64,000 nucleotides of DNA. It comes from Mycobacterium paraffinicum (lineage in GTDB: Bacteria > Actinomycetota > Actinomycetes > Mycobacteriales > Mycobacteriaceae). The stretch's first letter is position 1. Every line of letters begins with the position of its first letter. Below are positions 26,485 through 35,723 of the stretch, one piece after another. The stretch lies in contig NZ_MPNT01000006.1 in NCBI RefSeq assembly GCF_001907675.1, forward strand, positions 173,936 through 237,935, in the 5' to 3' direction. The translations under genes and the position numbers were made by a program. The notes beneath the pieces are model-generated. The model did not search any database, was not told the DNA's origin, and saw only the letters and a list, made by a program, of their open reading frames with translations.

Positions 26485-28131
26485 CTAGTCGTACGCCGGG
26501 GTCCACACGGTATCGAGAACGGCCTGCCGCGGGTCGGTGTGCGTCCGCGTCGCCACCTGGTCGGCGACGGCGGCGTGATAGACGGCTTCGGCGACCGCCG
26601 TCGAGATGGCGCGCAAGTCCTTGACGTCCGGCAGCAACGAGTCCCCCGGTTTTGACGGGCTCGCTTGTTGCACAACGGCTTTCGCGGCGGCCTGCAGCAT
26701 TCCCTTGGTGAGCAGCCGGGCGCCCGCCACGATGATGCCCAGCCCGATTCCGGGGAACACCAGCACGTTGTTGGCCTGCCCGATCGTGTAGGTGGTGCCG
26801 TCGTATTCGACCGGCGCGACGGGGGTGCCGGTGGTGATCAGCGCCTTGCCGTCGGACCACTGCAACACGTCGGCCGGCATGGCTTCCATCCGCGAGGTCG
26901 GGTTGGACAGCGGGAAGATCATCGGGCGCTCGCAGGACGCGGTCATGGCCTGCACGACCTTCTCGGTGAAGGCGCCGAAGACGGTCGAAGAGCCCAGCAG
27001 AATGGTGGGGGAGGCGAGCTTGATGGCGTCCACCAAGCCCACCCGGTTCCCGGGCGGCACACCGAGCTCGGCCCGGTTCTTCGCATAGGGCACTTGGAAA
27101 TCCCGCAGGTCGTCCATGTCGTCGAACAGCAGGCCCTGCCTGTCGATCGGCCAGATCTGCGCCGCGGCCTGCTCGACGGAGGCGCCGTCGGACACCATGG
27201 CGTCGCGGATCTGGTCGGCCACCCCGATCCCGGCGGTTCCGGCGCCGAAGACGATCACGCGCTGGTCGCGCATCGGCACCCCGGTGAGGTGGCAGCCGCC
27301 GTACACGGCCGCCACGACCACCGCGCCGGTTCCCTGGATGTCGTCGTTGAACACGCAGTACTTCTCGCCGTAGTCGTGCAGGATCCGTCGCGCGTTCAAC
27401 GGCCCGAAGTCCTCGAAATGCAGGATTGCCTTCGGGAAGAGCCGGTGCGCGGTTTCGATGTAGCGGTTGACGAACCCGTCGTACTCCTCGCCGCGGGCTC
27501 GCGCGTGCCGGTTGCCCAAGTAGAACGGATCTTGCAGCAGCTGTTCGTTGTTGGTGCCGACGTCGAGGGAGACCGCGATGCAGCGGCGCGGGTCGATGCC
27601 CCCGCCGGCGGTGTACAGCGCCAACTTGCCCACCGCGATCTGGATGCCGCCCACACCCCAGTCACCGATGCCCAGGATGGCTTCGGCGTCCGTGCATACG
27701 ATCAGGTCCACGTCGTCGGGCTCCAGCCCGAAGGTTTCGAAGGCCGCCTCGATGTCGTCGCGCTCGTCGATGCTCAGGAAAAGCCCGCGCTGTCCGCGGT
27801 ATTCGTCGGAAAACCGTTGAATGGCCTCGCCGACGGTGGGCGTGTACACCACCGGCATCAGCTCGGGCAGATGGTCTTCCAGCACCTTGTAGTAGAGCAG
27901 CTCGTGGCGGTAATGCAACTGCTCCAGCAACAGGTTGCGGCCCAGATCCGTTGCCAGGCTCTGCAATTGATGCCATACCCGGTCGGCTTGTTGGTCGAGC
28001 GTGAGCACCGCCGACGGCAGCCGTCCGATCAGGCCCAGCTGCCGCCGCTGCCCATGGGTGAAGCCGACTCCCCGGTTCAGGCTCGGCGAGGCCAGTGCCG
28101 GCGGGATCCGCGGCGCGTGCGCGTCGTACAT
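26485..28131 (-). CDS. mez: NAD-dependent malic enzyme
   Basis: Oxidative decarboxylation of malate to pyruvate. 548 residues, the same length as Rv2332 (Mez). Malic-enzyme signature VYTPTVGEA (~residue 96), FNDDIQGTGAVV, and NAD fold VFGAGTAGIG (~296). Ribosome-binding site GGAGGTGA precedes the ATG. In M. tuberculosis mez lies beside lppP; here about 30 kb (sulfur genes, mce operon, nitrate reductase) separates the two. Confidence 0.95.
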   Translation of the reverse strand: MYDAHAPRIPPALASPSLNRGVGFTHGQRRQLGLIGRLPSAVLTLDQQADRVWHQLQSLATDLGRNLLLEQLHYRHELLYYKVLEDHLPELMPVVYTPTVGEAIQRFSDEYRGQRGLFLSIDERDDIEAAFETFGLEPDDVDLIVCTDAEAILGIGDWGVGGIQIAVGKLALYTAGGGIDPRRCIAVSLDVGTNNEQLLQDPFYLGNRHARARGEEYDGFVNRYIETAHRLFPKAILHFEDFGPLNARRILHDYGEKYCVFNDDIQGTGAVVVAAVYGGCHLTGVPMRDQRVIVFGAGTAGIGVADQIRDAMVSDGASVEQAAAQIWPIDRQGLLFDDMDDLRDFQVPYAKNRAELGVPPGNRVGLVDAIKLASPTILLGSSTVFGAFTEKVVQAMTASCERPMIFPLSNPTSRMEAMPADVLQWSDGKALITTGTPVAPVEYDGTTYTIGQANNVLVFPGIGLGIIVAGARLLTKGMLQAAAKAVVQQASPSKPGDSLLPDVKDLRAISTAVAEAVYHAAVADQVATRTHTDPRQAVLDTVWTPAYD

Positions 28132-28225
28132 CGCAATCTCACCTCCGGTGACTCAGCCCTTCAGGCCAACCGTAGCGTCGATCGCGGTGAACGCATCTTG
28201 AAAAAGCGGTCGAAGCGCGGAGTGG

Positions 28226-29611
28226 TCAGCCGCCGACCGCGACGCCCGGCCGACCGCTCGACCAGCCCGACACCGGCAGCAAGCCCAGGTGTTCGCGTAG
28301 CGTCGCGCCACGGTATGCGGTGCGGAAGCTGCCGCGTTCCTGCAGCAGTGGCACCACCTTGTCGACGAATTCGTCGAGGCCGCGTGGCGTCAGATGTGGC
28401 ACCAGGATGAAACCGTCGCAGGCATCCAACTGCACATGGCGATCGATCTCGTCGGCGACCTGCGCCGGTGTCCCGACGAACTGCTGGCGACTCGTCACCT
28501 CGATGATCAGCTGGCGGATCGACAGGTTCTCTTCTTGCGCGCGGGCCCGCCAAGTCGCCGCGACCGTTTTCGGATCGCCATGGCGGACGCGTCCCCGGGT
28601 GATATCGGGATTTTCGACGGGATCGACGTCCGGCAGGGGCCCGTCGGGATCGTAGGCGGACAGGTCGGTTCCCCAGACTTGCTCCAAGAACGCGATCGCC
28701 GTCGGGCCGCTGACCTGTTGCTCGCGGATGTGACGCGCGTTGTCCTCCGCCTCTTCGGGGCTATCACCGAGCGCGAACGTCGCGCCGGGCAGGACCTTCA
28801 GTTGGTCCGGATCCCTCCCGTAGGCGACGGCGCGGTTCTTGACGTCGGCGTAGTAACGCTGACCCGCCTCCAGCGATCCGTGCAGCGTGAACAGGGCATC
28901 GGCGTGCCGGGCGCCGAAGTCACGGCCATCGTCGGAGTCACCGGCCTGCAGCAGCACCGGATGGCCCTGTGGGCCGGCGGGTAGCGAGGCCACGCCGCGG
29001 ACGTCGAACTGGGCACCGTGGTGCTCGACGGGGTGGATCCGGGCGGGGTCGGCGTAGATTCCGGCATCGACGTCGGCGAGTACGGCATCGGGCGCCCAAC
29101 CGTCCCAGAACCGCCGGGCGACGGTGATGAATTCCTCGGCCCGCTTGTAGCGGTCGGCGTGGTCGAGGAACCCGCCGCGGCGGAAGTTCTCCCCGGTGAA
29201 CGCGTCGGAGGAGGTGACCATGTTCCACGCGGCGCGTCCGTCGGAGAGGTGATCCAACGTCGTGAATTGCTTTGCCACCTCGTAAGGTTCATTGAAGGTG
29301 GTGTTGATGGTCCCGGCCAGACCGAGCCGATCGGTGACGGCGGCGAGGGCGGCCAACACGGTGAACGTGTCGGGTCTGCCCACCACGTCGAGGTCGTGGA
29401 TCTTGCCGCGGTGTTCGCGCAGCCGCAGGCCCTCGGCCAGGAAGAAGAAGTCGAACAGTCCGCGCTCGGCGGTTCTGGCCAGGTGCACGAACGATTCGAA
29501 CGCGATCTGGCTGCCGGCGTCGGGATCGGACCACACGGTGGTGTTGTTGACCCCGGGAAAATGCGCGCCGAGGATTATCTGCTTGCGGCGCTTGACAGTT
29601 CGCGCGCTCAT
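28226..29611 (-). CDS. FMN-dependent monooxygenase, NtaA/SnaA/DszA family
   Basis: 461-residue bacterial-luciferase-like flavin monooxygenase of the NtaA/SnaA/DszA class (LLGAHFPG-type start, AERGLFDFFFLAEG, SDGRAAWNMVTS). Relatives use reduced FMN to cleave sulfones, aminopolycarboxylates or dibenzothiophene sulfone; exact substrate unknown. The ATG overlaps the preceding stop by 4 bases. Third gene of a coupled monooxygenase trio. Confidence 0.88.
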   Translation of the reverse strand: MSARTVKRRKQIILGAHFPGVNNTTVWSDPDAGSQIAFESFVHLARTAERGLFDFFFLAEGLRLREHRGKIHDLDVVGRPDTFTVLAALAAVTDRLGLAGTINTTFNEPYEVAKQFTTLDHLSDGRAAWNMVTSSDAFTGENFRRGGFLDHADRYKRAEEFITVARRFWDGWAPDAVLADVDAGIYADPARIHPVEHHGAQFDVRGVASLPAGPQGHPVLLQAGDSDDGRDFGARHADALFTLHGSLEAGQRYYADVKNRAVAYGRDPDQLKVLPGATFALGDSPEEAEDNARHIREQQVSGPTAIAFLEQVWGTDLSAYDPDGPLPDVDPVENPDITRGRVRHGDPKTVAATWRARAQEENLSIRQLIIEVTSRQQFVGTPAQVADEIDRHVQLDACDGFILVPHLTPRGLDEFVDKVVPLLQERGSFRTAYRGATLREHLGLLPVSGWSSGRPGVAVGG

Positions 29612-30729
29612 CCGGTCAGCCCCCAGCGCTTGGCGATCAGCTCGTGCGAGCGCAGCCGGTCGGCGTGCCGATGCGTGACCGATGTGATCACGAGTTCGTC
29701 GGCGCCGGTCGCTCGGCGCAGCAATTCCAGCCGATCGGCGACCTCGTCCGGGTTGCCGACGAATTGTGTTGCGGTGCGGTCTACCACCAGCCCGAGTTGG
29801 TCCTCCGTGAGGGGCTCGCAGAGATCCGGATCCGGATAGGGGATGGCGCCCTGCCCGCTCCGGATGGAATACACCCAGTGCCCATAGCTTGACGCAAGGT
29901 GACGTGCGGTGGCGCTGTCCTCGGCGACCACGACGTCGGCCGAGACCACCACGTAGGGCCTGGCCAGGCGCGCGGACGGCCGGAACGCTTCACGATAGGC
30001 GCCGATCGCGTCCAACGCGGTGGCCGGCGTGATGTGGTAACTGGCGACGAACGGCAGCCCGCGCGCTCCGGCGACCTCCGCGCTCTGCCCGCGGGTGCTG
30101 CCGAAGATCCACGGAGTCAGCTGGCCGTCTCCGCCCGGAACGGCATGCAGGTCTTGCCCATTGACCGTGTACGTACCGTCGAGCAGCGCTTCGATGTCAG
30201 TGAGCTGATCGGCGAAATCGGGTGGTACCGCGCATGGCTGGGTGAGTACCGACGCCTGGGCGCGGAAGCGATCGCTTTTCATCAGCGGTGTCGGGTCAAA
30301 GGGCGGGGGAATGACCAGACCGTCGACTTCACGCCACGGCCCCGGCGCGGGCGAAGGTGCCGGCGGCGGCGACGATGCGGCTTCCTTGCGCCGATGCCCC
30401 GATCGGCCCAGGCCCATGTCGATACGATTCGGGTAAAACGCATCGAGAATGCCGAAGCTCTCCACGACCGCGATCGGCGTGGTGTGGCCGATCTGCACCG
30501 CGGCCGAGCCGACGCGGATGTGGTCGGTGGCCGCCGCGATCTGGCCGATCAGCACCGCCGGCGACGAGCTGGCCACCGCGACGAAGTGATGCTCGGCGAG
30601 CCAGTAGCGCTTGTAACCCCATCGTTCGGCGTGCTGGGCCAGGTCAATCGTGTTGCGCAGCGCCGTCACGGCGTCGCACCCGGCGCTGATCGGGGACAGG
30701 TCGAGGATGGACAGCGGGGTGACGGTCAC
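29608..30729 (-). CDS. LLM-class flavin-dependent oxidoreductase
   Basis: A 373-residue luciferase-like monooxygenase (F420 or FMN), group MsnO8-like: LSILDLSPI near the start, [19 protein letters not shown] and [11 protein letters not shown]. Start is GTG 30729, inside the stop of the upstream gene (GTGA); the frame is open further upstream, but that part overlaps the neighbour. Ends in ATGA with the next gene. Confidence 0.85.
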   Translation of the reverse strand: MTVTPLSILDLSPISAGCDAVTALRNTIDLAQHAERWGYKRYWLAEHHFVAVASSSPAVLIGQIAAATDHIRVGSAAVQIGHTTPIAVVESFGILDAFYPNRIDMGLGRSGHRRKEAASSPPPAPSPAPGPWREVDGLVIPPPFDPTPLMKSDRFRAQASVLTQPCAVPPDFADQLTDIEALLDGTYTVNGQDLHAVPGGDGQLTPWIFGSTRGQSAEVAGARGLPFVASYHITPATALDAIGAYREAFRPSARLARPYVVVSADVVVAEDSATARHLASSYGHWVYSIRSGQGAIPYPDPDLCEPLTEDQLGLVVDRTATQFVGNPDEVADRLELLRRATGADELVITSVTHRHADRLRSHELIAKRWGLTG

Positions 30730-31847
30730 CGCGCCACCGCCGCGTAGCGGTTGGGTGCGGAGGCCAATTCGAGCCGCTCGCGCAGTGTTTCGCCGTCGCG
30801 GTAGGCGGTGCGGAACACCCCGGCGCGCTGCAGCGCCGGCACCAGCTCGTCGACGATCAGGGGCAGGTCGATCGCGTTGACCGCGGGCCGCAGCCGCACC
30901 CCGTCGACGCCGGTGTTCTGCCAACGAAGGAGCAGCTCGACCAAATGGCGTGCGCTGCCGGCGAATACGTGCGCGTCGGAGGAGATGGCGGCGGCGGGCG
31001 TCAGTGGGTCTTCGGCCAGCGAGACGACGAGGTCGGCGAACACCTTGAGCGAACGACCCGTGGCCCGCTGCGCTTGGGCGACGTCGCGCAGGATCGAGCG
31101 CAGCGAGTCGTCGTCGTGCGGGGTGATCAACACGACGTCGGCGCCGGCGGCAGCGAACTCGTAGACCCGCGACGCGTGCGCCAGCGCCAGCACCACCGGT
31201 TGGCCCTGCGGCGGCCGCGGGGTGATGGACGGGCCTTTGACCGAGAAGTACTTGCCGGCGAAGTCGATGTAATGCAGCTTGTCGCGGTCGATGTAACGCC
31301 CGGTCGCCACGTCACGGATGACGGCGTCGTCTTCCCAGCTGTCCCAGAGCCGCCGCGCCACCTCCACCGCGTCGGCGGCCTCGTCGAACAGCTCGTCTGC
31401 CTCGATGCGGCTGCCCCGCCCCACCAACGCGGCCTCGTGCGCGGTGGCGCTCACCCGAACCTGCCAGCCCGCCCGGCCGTGCGAGATATGGTCCAGCGTC
31501 GCAATCGCTTTGGACACGTGAAAGGGCTCGGTGTGGGTGACGGTCGCGACGGGCACCAAACCGATGTGTCTGGTGACGGGCGCGACGCGGGCGGCGACCA
31601 GGACGGCGTCCGCGCGGCCCGCCAGCCGCCGTGGGGATATCTCGGGCCGCCGCCCCGGCTGCGCGTCGAATGAGTCGTCGATCGTCAAGAAATCGAGCAG
31701 GCCCCGCTCCGCGACGCCGGCCAGGGCGCCCCAGTACCGGCCGCTGAGGTGTCCGCCGCCGGTGGCGTTGTGCGCGAAGGCGTATCGCCAAGCGTGTGGG
31801 TGCCAGCCGTAGCCGTCCAGCCCCACGGCCAGATGTAGCTCGGTCAT
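30726..31847 (-). CDS. LLM-class monooxygenase (NtaA/SnaA/DszA-like)
   Basis: A 373-residue luciferase-like protein, first gene of the trio. Family features: [35 protein letters not shown] and [12 protein letters not shown]. It is shorter than the third gene product. Ribosome-binding site GGAAGG precedes ATG 31847. The three genes probably form an FMN/F420 system for scavenging an organic sulfur or related compound. Upstream 31848-32001 (154 bases) should hold the promoter. Confidence 0.85.
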   Translation of the reverse strand: MTELHLAVGLDGYGWHPHAWRYAFAHNATGGGHLSGRYWGALAGVAERGLLDFLTIDDSFDAQPGRRPEISPRRLAGRADAVLVAARVAPVTRHIGLVPVATVTHTEPFHVSKAIATLDHISHGRAGWQVRVSATAHEAALVGRGSRIEADELFDEAADAVEVARRLWDSWEDDAVIRDVATGRYIDRDKLHYIDFAGKYFSVKGPSITPRPPQGQPVVLALAHASRVYEFAAAGADVVLITPHDDDSLRSILRDVAQAQRATGRSLKVFADLVVSLAEDPLTPAAAISSDAHVFAGSARHLVELLLRWQNTGVDGVRLRPAVNAIDLPLIVDELVPALQRAGVFRTAYRDGETLRERLELASAPNRYAAVAR

Positions 31848-32001
31848 GGCACGCCTTCCGTTGCAGCCGATAACCCACTGTGCAACGCCGCGGGTGACCG
31901 TGCATTCCGTAGCCGCGTTAAGTTCACCGTGAGTAATACTTCGCCGAGCTCACGCCGCGCGCGGGGGTAGAAAGGCGTTCGATGACTTGATGATTCGAGG
32001 G

Positions 32002-32421
32002 CTAAGCCAATAGCGGTTGCAACACCGCCCGCAGGTCGCCGACCTTCGGCACTCCGGCGCTACGGTAGCGCTGACGGCCGTCGGCGTCGAAGATCAATGT
32101 GGTCGGCAGTGACAACACCGACAGCCGCTTGGCGGCGGCGGGATTGGCGTCGATATCGATTTCCACGTGCGACACGTCGGGAAGAGCGGCGCAGACCTGG
32201 TCGACCACGCGCCGCACCGACGCACATGGACCACACCACGCCGCGCTGAAGTGCACCACGGTCGGCCCCGTCTGTGCCAAGCCAAGGTCGGACGTGTCCG
32301 GTTGGGAATCAGGGCTAGTTTCGCGCAGCACCCCGGAGCGTCGATTGACCATCGCGCCGGCCGCCGTGGCGACAGCCAGCGCCGCGAGCAGCGCCGTCCC
32401 CGCTATGACAAGAGTGCTCAC
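32002..32421 (-). CDS. Membrane-anchored thioredoxin-like protein
   Basis: 139 residues. N-terminal membrane helix (residues 3-24), then a thioredoxin fold with active site WCGPC (~62-66) and cis-Pro in LSLPTT. The catalytic part should lie outside the cytoplasm. GTG start, ribosome-binding site GAGGA. It begins 7 bases after cysE, so it is the last gene of the cysteine operon; a disulfide reductase role in thiol balance is an inference. Confidence 0.85.
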   Translation of the reverse strand: MSTLVIAGTALLAALAVATAAGAMVNRRSGVLRETSPDSQPDTSDLGLAQTGPTVVHFSAAWCGPCASVRRVVDQVCAALPDVSHVEIDIDANPAAAKRLSVLSLPTTLIFDADGRQRYRSAGVPKVGDLRAVLQPLLA

Positions 32422-32428
32422 GAAATCC

Positions 32429-33115
32429 TCAGATGGAGAAGTCTTCGCCGTGCCATACCCCGGCCTCCGGTGGGCGGATCACCAGCTCGGACTGTTGTTG
32501 TCCGTCGTTGGCCGCCTCCAGCCGGGCTACCCGGGTGAGGAGCGACTGCAGACTGACGCCGACGAGGTCGGGCATCATCGAGTCGTCCGGGCTGCTTCGC
32601 CCGTGGCGGCTGATGACCTGTCCGGGTACCCCGGTCACCACGGCGCTCGACGGAACCTCCTTGACGACGACGGCGTTGGCCCCGATCCGGCTGTCGTCGC
32701 CGATCTTGATCGCGCCGAGCACCTTGGCGCCGGCGCCGATGATCACCCGGTCGCCGATGGTCGGGTGGCGTTTGCCAGTGTCCCGTCCGCTACCGCCGAG
32801 GGTGACGCCGTGGTAGATGGTCACGTCCTCGCCCACCTCGGCAGTCTCGCCGATCACCACGCCGGTCGCATGGTCGATGAACAGCCCCGGGCCAAGGACC
32901 GCACCCGGGTGTATCTCGACTCCGGTGAGGATGCGCAAGACCTCCGCAAACGTCCGCGCGGCGAGCCTGGCGCCGCGCTTCCATAGCCAGTGGTTGATCC
33001 GGTGGCCCCAGATCGCATGCACACCCGGATAGGCGAAGATCACCTGCAGCGTGGTCGGGCGGGCCGGGTCGCGCTCCCTGGCGGCCCGGATGTCACGTCG
33101 AATGTCCGCGAGCAT
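32429..33115 (-). CDS. cysE: Serine O-acetyltransferase
   Basis: Acetylates serine with acetyl-CoA to O-acetylserine, the first step to cysteine. 228 residues, left-handed beta-helix of hexapeptide repeats (~60-180) with the conserved HPGA and VIGETAEVG segments. The C-terminus ends in EDFSI; a terminal Ile is what docks into CysK in the cysteine synthase complex. Equivalent to Rv2335. It starts 2 bases after cysK1. Confidence 0.95.
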   Translation of the reverse strand: MLADIRRDIRAARERDPARPTTLQVIFAYPGVHAIWGHRINHWLWKRGARLAARTFAEVLRILTGVEIHPGAVLGPGLFIDHATGVVIGETAEVGEDVTIYHGVTLGGSGRDTGKRHPTIGDRVIIGAGAKVLGAIKIGDDSRIGANAVVVKEVPSSAVVTGVPGQVISRHGRSSPDDSMMPDLVGVSLQSLLTRVARLEAANDGQQQSELVIRPPEAGVWHGEDFSI

Positions 33116-33117
33116 GG

Positions 33118-34050
33118 CTAATCCGCTAGGTCGGCGAAGAGCGGGGTGCTCAGATACCGCTCACCGAAGCTCGGCAGCACCACGACGACCAGCTTGCCCG
33201 CGTTCTCCGGCCGGCGGGCCACCTGCAGCGCCGCGACCACGGCCGCGCCCGAGGAGATGCCGACCAGCAGACCCTCCTCCCGGGCCAACCGACGTGCCAT
33301 ATCCAGCGATTCTTCGTTGCCGACCGCGATGACCTCGTCTACCAGGTCCAGCTCGAGCACCGGCGGGACGAATCCGGCACCGATGCCCTGGATCGGGTGC
33401 GGCCCCTTCTGGCCGCCGGACAGGACCGGTGACGCGGCGGGCTCCACGGCCACGAATCGCGCCGACGGCTTGCGCTCCTTGATGACCTGAGCGACGCCGG
33501 TGAGAGTTCCCCCGGTGCCCACCCCGGCAACGAAGAAGTCGATCTTGCCGTCGGTGTCTCGCCACACCTCCTCAGCGGTGGTCTTGCGGTGGATCGCGGG
33601 GTTCGCGGGGTTCTCGAACTGTTGCGGGATGAAATACCGTTGGTCGTTTTTGGCCAGCTCCTCGGCTTTTGCGATGGCCCCCGCCATCCCTTCGGCCCCA
33701 GGCGTCAGGACTATTTCTGCGCCGAACGCGCGCAACAACATTCGGCGTTCGGTACTCATCGTGTCCGGCATCGTCAGCACGCACCGGTAGCCGCGCGCCG
33801 CGCACACCATCGCGAGCGCGATGCCGGTGTTTCCGCTCGTCGGCTCCAGGATGATCGTGTCGGGTTTGATGAGCCCCGCCTGCTCGGCCGCATCCAGCAT
33901 CGCGACGCCGATGCGGTCCTTCACGCTGTTGGCGGGGTTGAAGAACTCCAGCTTGGCCACGACGTCGGCGACCGCCCCCTCGGTGACCCGGTTCAGCCGG
34001 ACCAGCGGCGTGTTCCCGATCAGTTGTGTGACGTTATCTGCGATGCTCAT
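33118..34050 (-). CDS. cysK1: O-acetylserine sulfhydrylase (cysteine synthase A)
   Basis: Makes cysteine from O-acetylserine and sulfide with PLP. 310 residues; PLP lysine K44 in NSVKDR, and TSGNTGIA (71-78) binds substrate. Equivalent to Rv2334. It sits 9 bases downstream of the thioester-like gene and 2 bases upstream of cysE, so its expression should follow the poly-Cys attenuator at the head of the operon. Confidence 0.96.
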   Translation of the reverse strand: MSIADNVTQLIGNTPLVRLNRVTEGAVADVVAKLEFFNPANSVKDRIGVAMLDAAEQAGLIKPDTIILEPTSGNTGIALAMVCAARGYRCVLTMPDTMSTERRMLLRAFGAEIVLTPGAEGMAGAIAKAEELAKNDQRYFIPQQFENPANPAIHRKTTAEEVWRDTDGKIDFFVAGVGTGGTLTGVAQVIKERKPSARFVAVEPAASPVLSGGQKGPHPIQGIGAGFVPPVLELDLVDEVIAVGNEESLDMARRLAREEGLLVGISSGAAVVAALQVARRPENAGKLVVVVLPSFGERYLSTPLFADLAD

Positions 34051-34059
34051 CTGTCTTCC

Positions 34060-35337
34060 TCAGGCGATGTCGGTACATGACTCGTCGGTCTGCCAGCTGA
34101 TGTCGAATTCGATGGCCACGGCCGTCGGCACGGTCAGGGCAATGGGCGTGAATCCATGTCCTGCCCCCTCTAACGCGATTCCGGTCAGCACCCTTCCGGT
34201 GAGGATTTCCGGTGTTGTCGCGGTGACCGTCGTTGTGGACGTACCCGGTGCGGGCCGCAGGTAAAAGTCCGTGCCCGCCTGCACAGTGCCGACGACCGTC
34301 TCGCCGTCGGAGCCGACGAGTTCGTGTCCGTCACCGACGTTGAGCGTCAACGGGATTGGCACTTGAAACGGTCCTATGAGCTCCGAATTGGCGGTCGCTT
34401 CGGTATCGATTAGTTGTGGTTCCACCGTATCGCTCGAGGCTTTGCGCGCCCCAGTGATCAGATAATTGTAGAGGTGCACAATTCGATCGGCATTGCGGTA
34501 GTGGCGGGCGCCGGTCAGCCAGAAGCGAACATGGTCGATGGTCGGATTGGCGGCGTCGGTCGTCGCGATCAGTCGGTAATGGCGATAGCCACGCCCGCCG
34601 CTGCCGTGGCTGCTGGCCGACAGTGTGCTGCCCACTCCGAGCGTGCGTCGATGACGGCCCTTGCCCGCGTCCACCGTCAGCTGGGAACGCGAAATGTCTT
34701 GCCATGCAATGCCGTCGGTCGACTTTTGGAGCTTCAGGCCGACGGCGGCGTCGGAGTCGACCCACACCGAGTAACCACCGAGTTGCGGTTCGCCGTCGAA
34801 TTCGAAGCTCATCACGCGTCCGGCCGCTCGGCGCACCTTGACGGGTACGTTGAGGGGCCGAGTGTCCAGGGTCAAACCGTTGGTGAAATGCCAGACCGCG
34901 GCCTGGGTGGCGGCGATCGCCTCGTGTTCGGTGATGTGGGCCCGCCCCAGGGGGGTGCCCGCGGCGCGCAGTTGTTCGCTCAGTTCGGCCGTCGTGCGCA
35001 TCGGGAAGGAGTTGCGCAGGATCCAGTCGACCTCGGCCTCGTGGTTGCGGCTGCGCAGGTGGGGTAGCGCCGACCAGCTGTCCAAGCGGTATCGGGATGG
35101 CTCATGAGGCGCGATGCCGAAGAAGTCCAAGGAATACGCGTGCAGGTTGGGATTGACCCTGATCAGGTCGGTTCGGGCCGAGCTGCCGTCGGCGAACACG
35201 ACCGTGTCCACGGTATGGGAGTAGGTGCCCCCGCGGTAGCGCGTCATCCGCGCGACTTCGGTTGCCGGCTTGACGAGAACCCGGTGGCGGGTCTCCACCG
35301 GCGCGGAGGCGCGGGTGGGTAGTGACATCACTGTCAT
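34060..35337 (-). CDS. TQXA/thioester-domain-like protein, first gene of the cysteine operon
   Basis: 425 residues. Residues ~20-150 resemble the TQXA (thioester) domain of Gram-positive surface adhesins, including VDWILRNSFP and ATQAAVW. In the classic domain the Gln of TQ forms a thioester with a Cys in a YCID-like segment; here that segment reads AYSLD, so the Cys is Ser. There is no signal peptide and no sorting signal. Residues ~190-280 may be a beta-sandwich. Start ATG 35337 follows AGGAAG by 10 bases; the frame is open to 35538, but that part overlaps the poly-Cys uORF. Function unknown. Confidence 0.72.
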   Translation of the reverse strand: MTVMSLPTRASAPVETRHRVLVKPATEVARMTRYRGGTYSHTVDTVVFADGSSARTDLIRVNPNLHAYSLDFFGIAPHEPSRYRLDSWSALPHLRSRNHEAEVDWILRNSFPMRTTAELSEQLRAAGTPLGRAHITEHEAIAATQAAVWHFTNGLTLDTRPLNVPVKVRRAAGRVMSFEFDGEPQLGGYSVWVDSDAAVGLKLQKSTDGIAWQDISRSQLTVDAGKGRHRRTLGVGSTLSASSHGSGGRGYRHYRLIATTDAANPTIDHVRFWLTGARHYRNADRIVHLYNYLITGARKASSDTVEPQLIDTEATANSELIGPFQVPIPLTLNVGDGHELVGSDGETVVGTVQAGTDFYLRPAPGTSTTTVTATTPEILTGRVLTGIALEGAGHGFTPIALTVPTAVAIEFDISWQTDESCTDIA

Positions 35338-35458
35338 GGGTGGTTGTCTTCCTGAAAGAATCTGCTGGCGAACGCGCGCCTGGCGACCGCGGGGCGGTGG
35401 TAGCCCGATCCAAGGGCAGGGCGCGGGATTTCTACTGCGTCTTAAGGGCGTCAGGAAA
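35338..35458 (-). promoter_or_regulatory. Attenuator leader: anti-SD directly after poly-Cys uORF, SD before the operon
   Basis: The mRNA segment TTTCCTGA (35458-35451), immediately after the uORF stop, can pair with TCAGGAAG (35355-35348), which holds the Shine-Dalgarno of the next gene: seven Watson-Crick pairs plus one G-U. A nested helix GGCGCG/CGCGCC (35420-35425 with 35375-35380) would bring them together. A ribosome paused on the Cys codons would cover the first segment and leave the ribosome-binding site free. Confidence 0.7.
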
Positions 35459-35530
35459 TCAACAACAGCGACAACAACAGCAGGCGGCGATGCGCGAAGG
35501 AACGAAGCGCGGCTGAACGGCCTGTTGCAT
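35459..35530 (-). CDS. Leaderless poly-cysteine regulatory uORF
   Basis: A 23-codon ORF encoding MQQAVQPRFVPSRIAA followed by CCCCRCC and TGA (35461-35459): six Cys in the last seven codons. The ATG at 35530 is six bases downstream of a TATAGT -10, so the transcript should start on the A of ATG. Leaderless poly-Cys small ORFs are known cysteine-sensing attenuators in M. smegmatis and M. tuberculosis. Here one precedes cysK1-cysE, the most direct target for such a sensor. The peptide itself is probably not the functional product. Confidence 0.88.
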   Translation of the reverse strand: MQQAVQPRFVPSRIAACCCCRCC

Positions 35531-35536
35531 GGCCCC

Positions 35537-35566
35537 ACTATAGGCCCAGACGAAGATCACTGTCAG
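35537..35566 (-). promoter_or_regulatory. Promoter of the cysteine operon
   Basis: On the minus strand: CTGACA (35566-35561; five of six matches to TTGACA), an 18-base spacer, and TATAGT (35542-35537). The expected start is 35530, the first base of the uORF. Confidence 0.75.
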
Positions 35567-35612
35567 ATTGCGGGTGCTTTACGGCCCTTTAATTCAGCAC
35601 GGGAGTAATGCT

Positions 35613-35640
35613 TTGCGCCGTCCCCGGAGTCCCCTAGGCT
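35613..35640 (+). promoter_or_regulatory. Putative promoter of the encapsulin operon
   Basis: TTGCGC (35613-35618), 16 bases, TAGGCT (35635-35640). Gives a start near 35647 and a ~77-base leader. It is divergent from the cysteine-operon promoter about 50 bases away. No poly-Cys ORF was seen on this side. Confidence 0.4.
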
Positions 35641-35723
35641 CGGCGCGCGAACCTGGTCACAGCGGGTGATCATGGACCTGCCGCACCACGCTGCAACGCT
35701 TGATCGAGCATGGAAGGACCACG

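Noticed and set aside
35322..35516. Plus-strand small ORF ending in a Gln-rich stretch opposite the cysteine leader
   Set aside because: The Gln run is the antisense of the Cys codons. The minus strand has a promoter, start and matching regulatory logic; the plus ORF has no ribosome-binding site.
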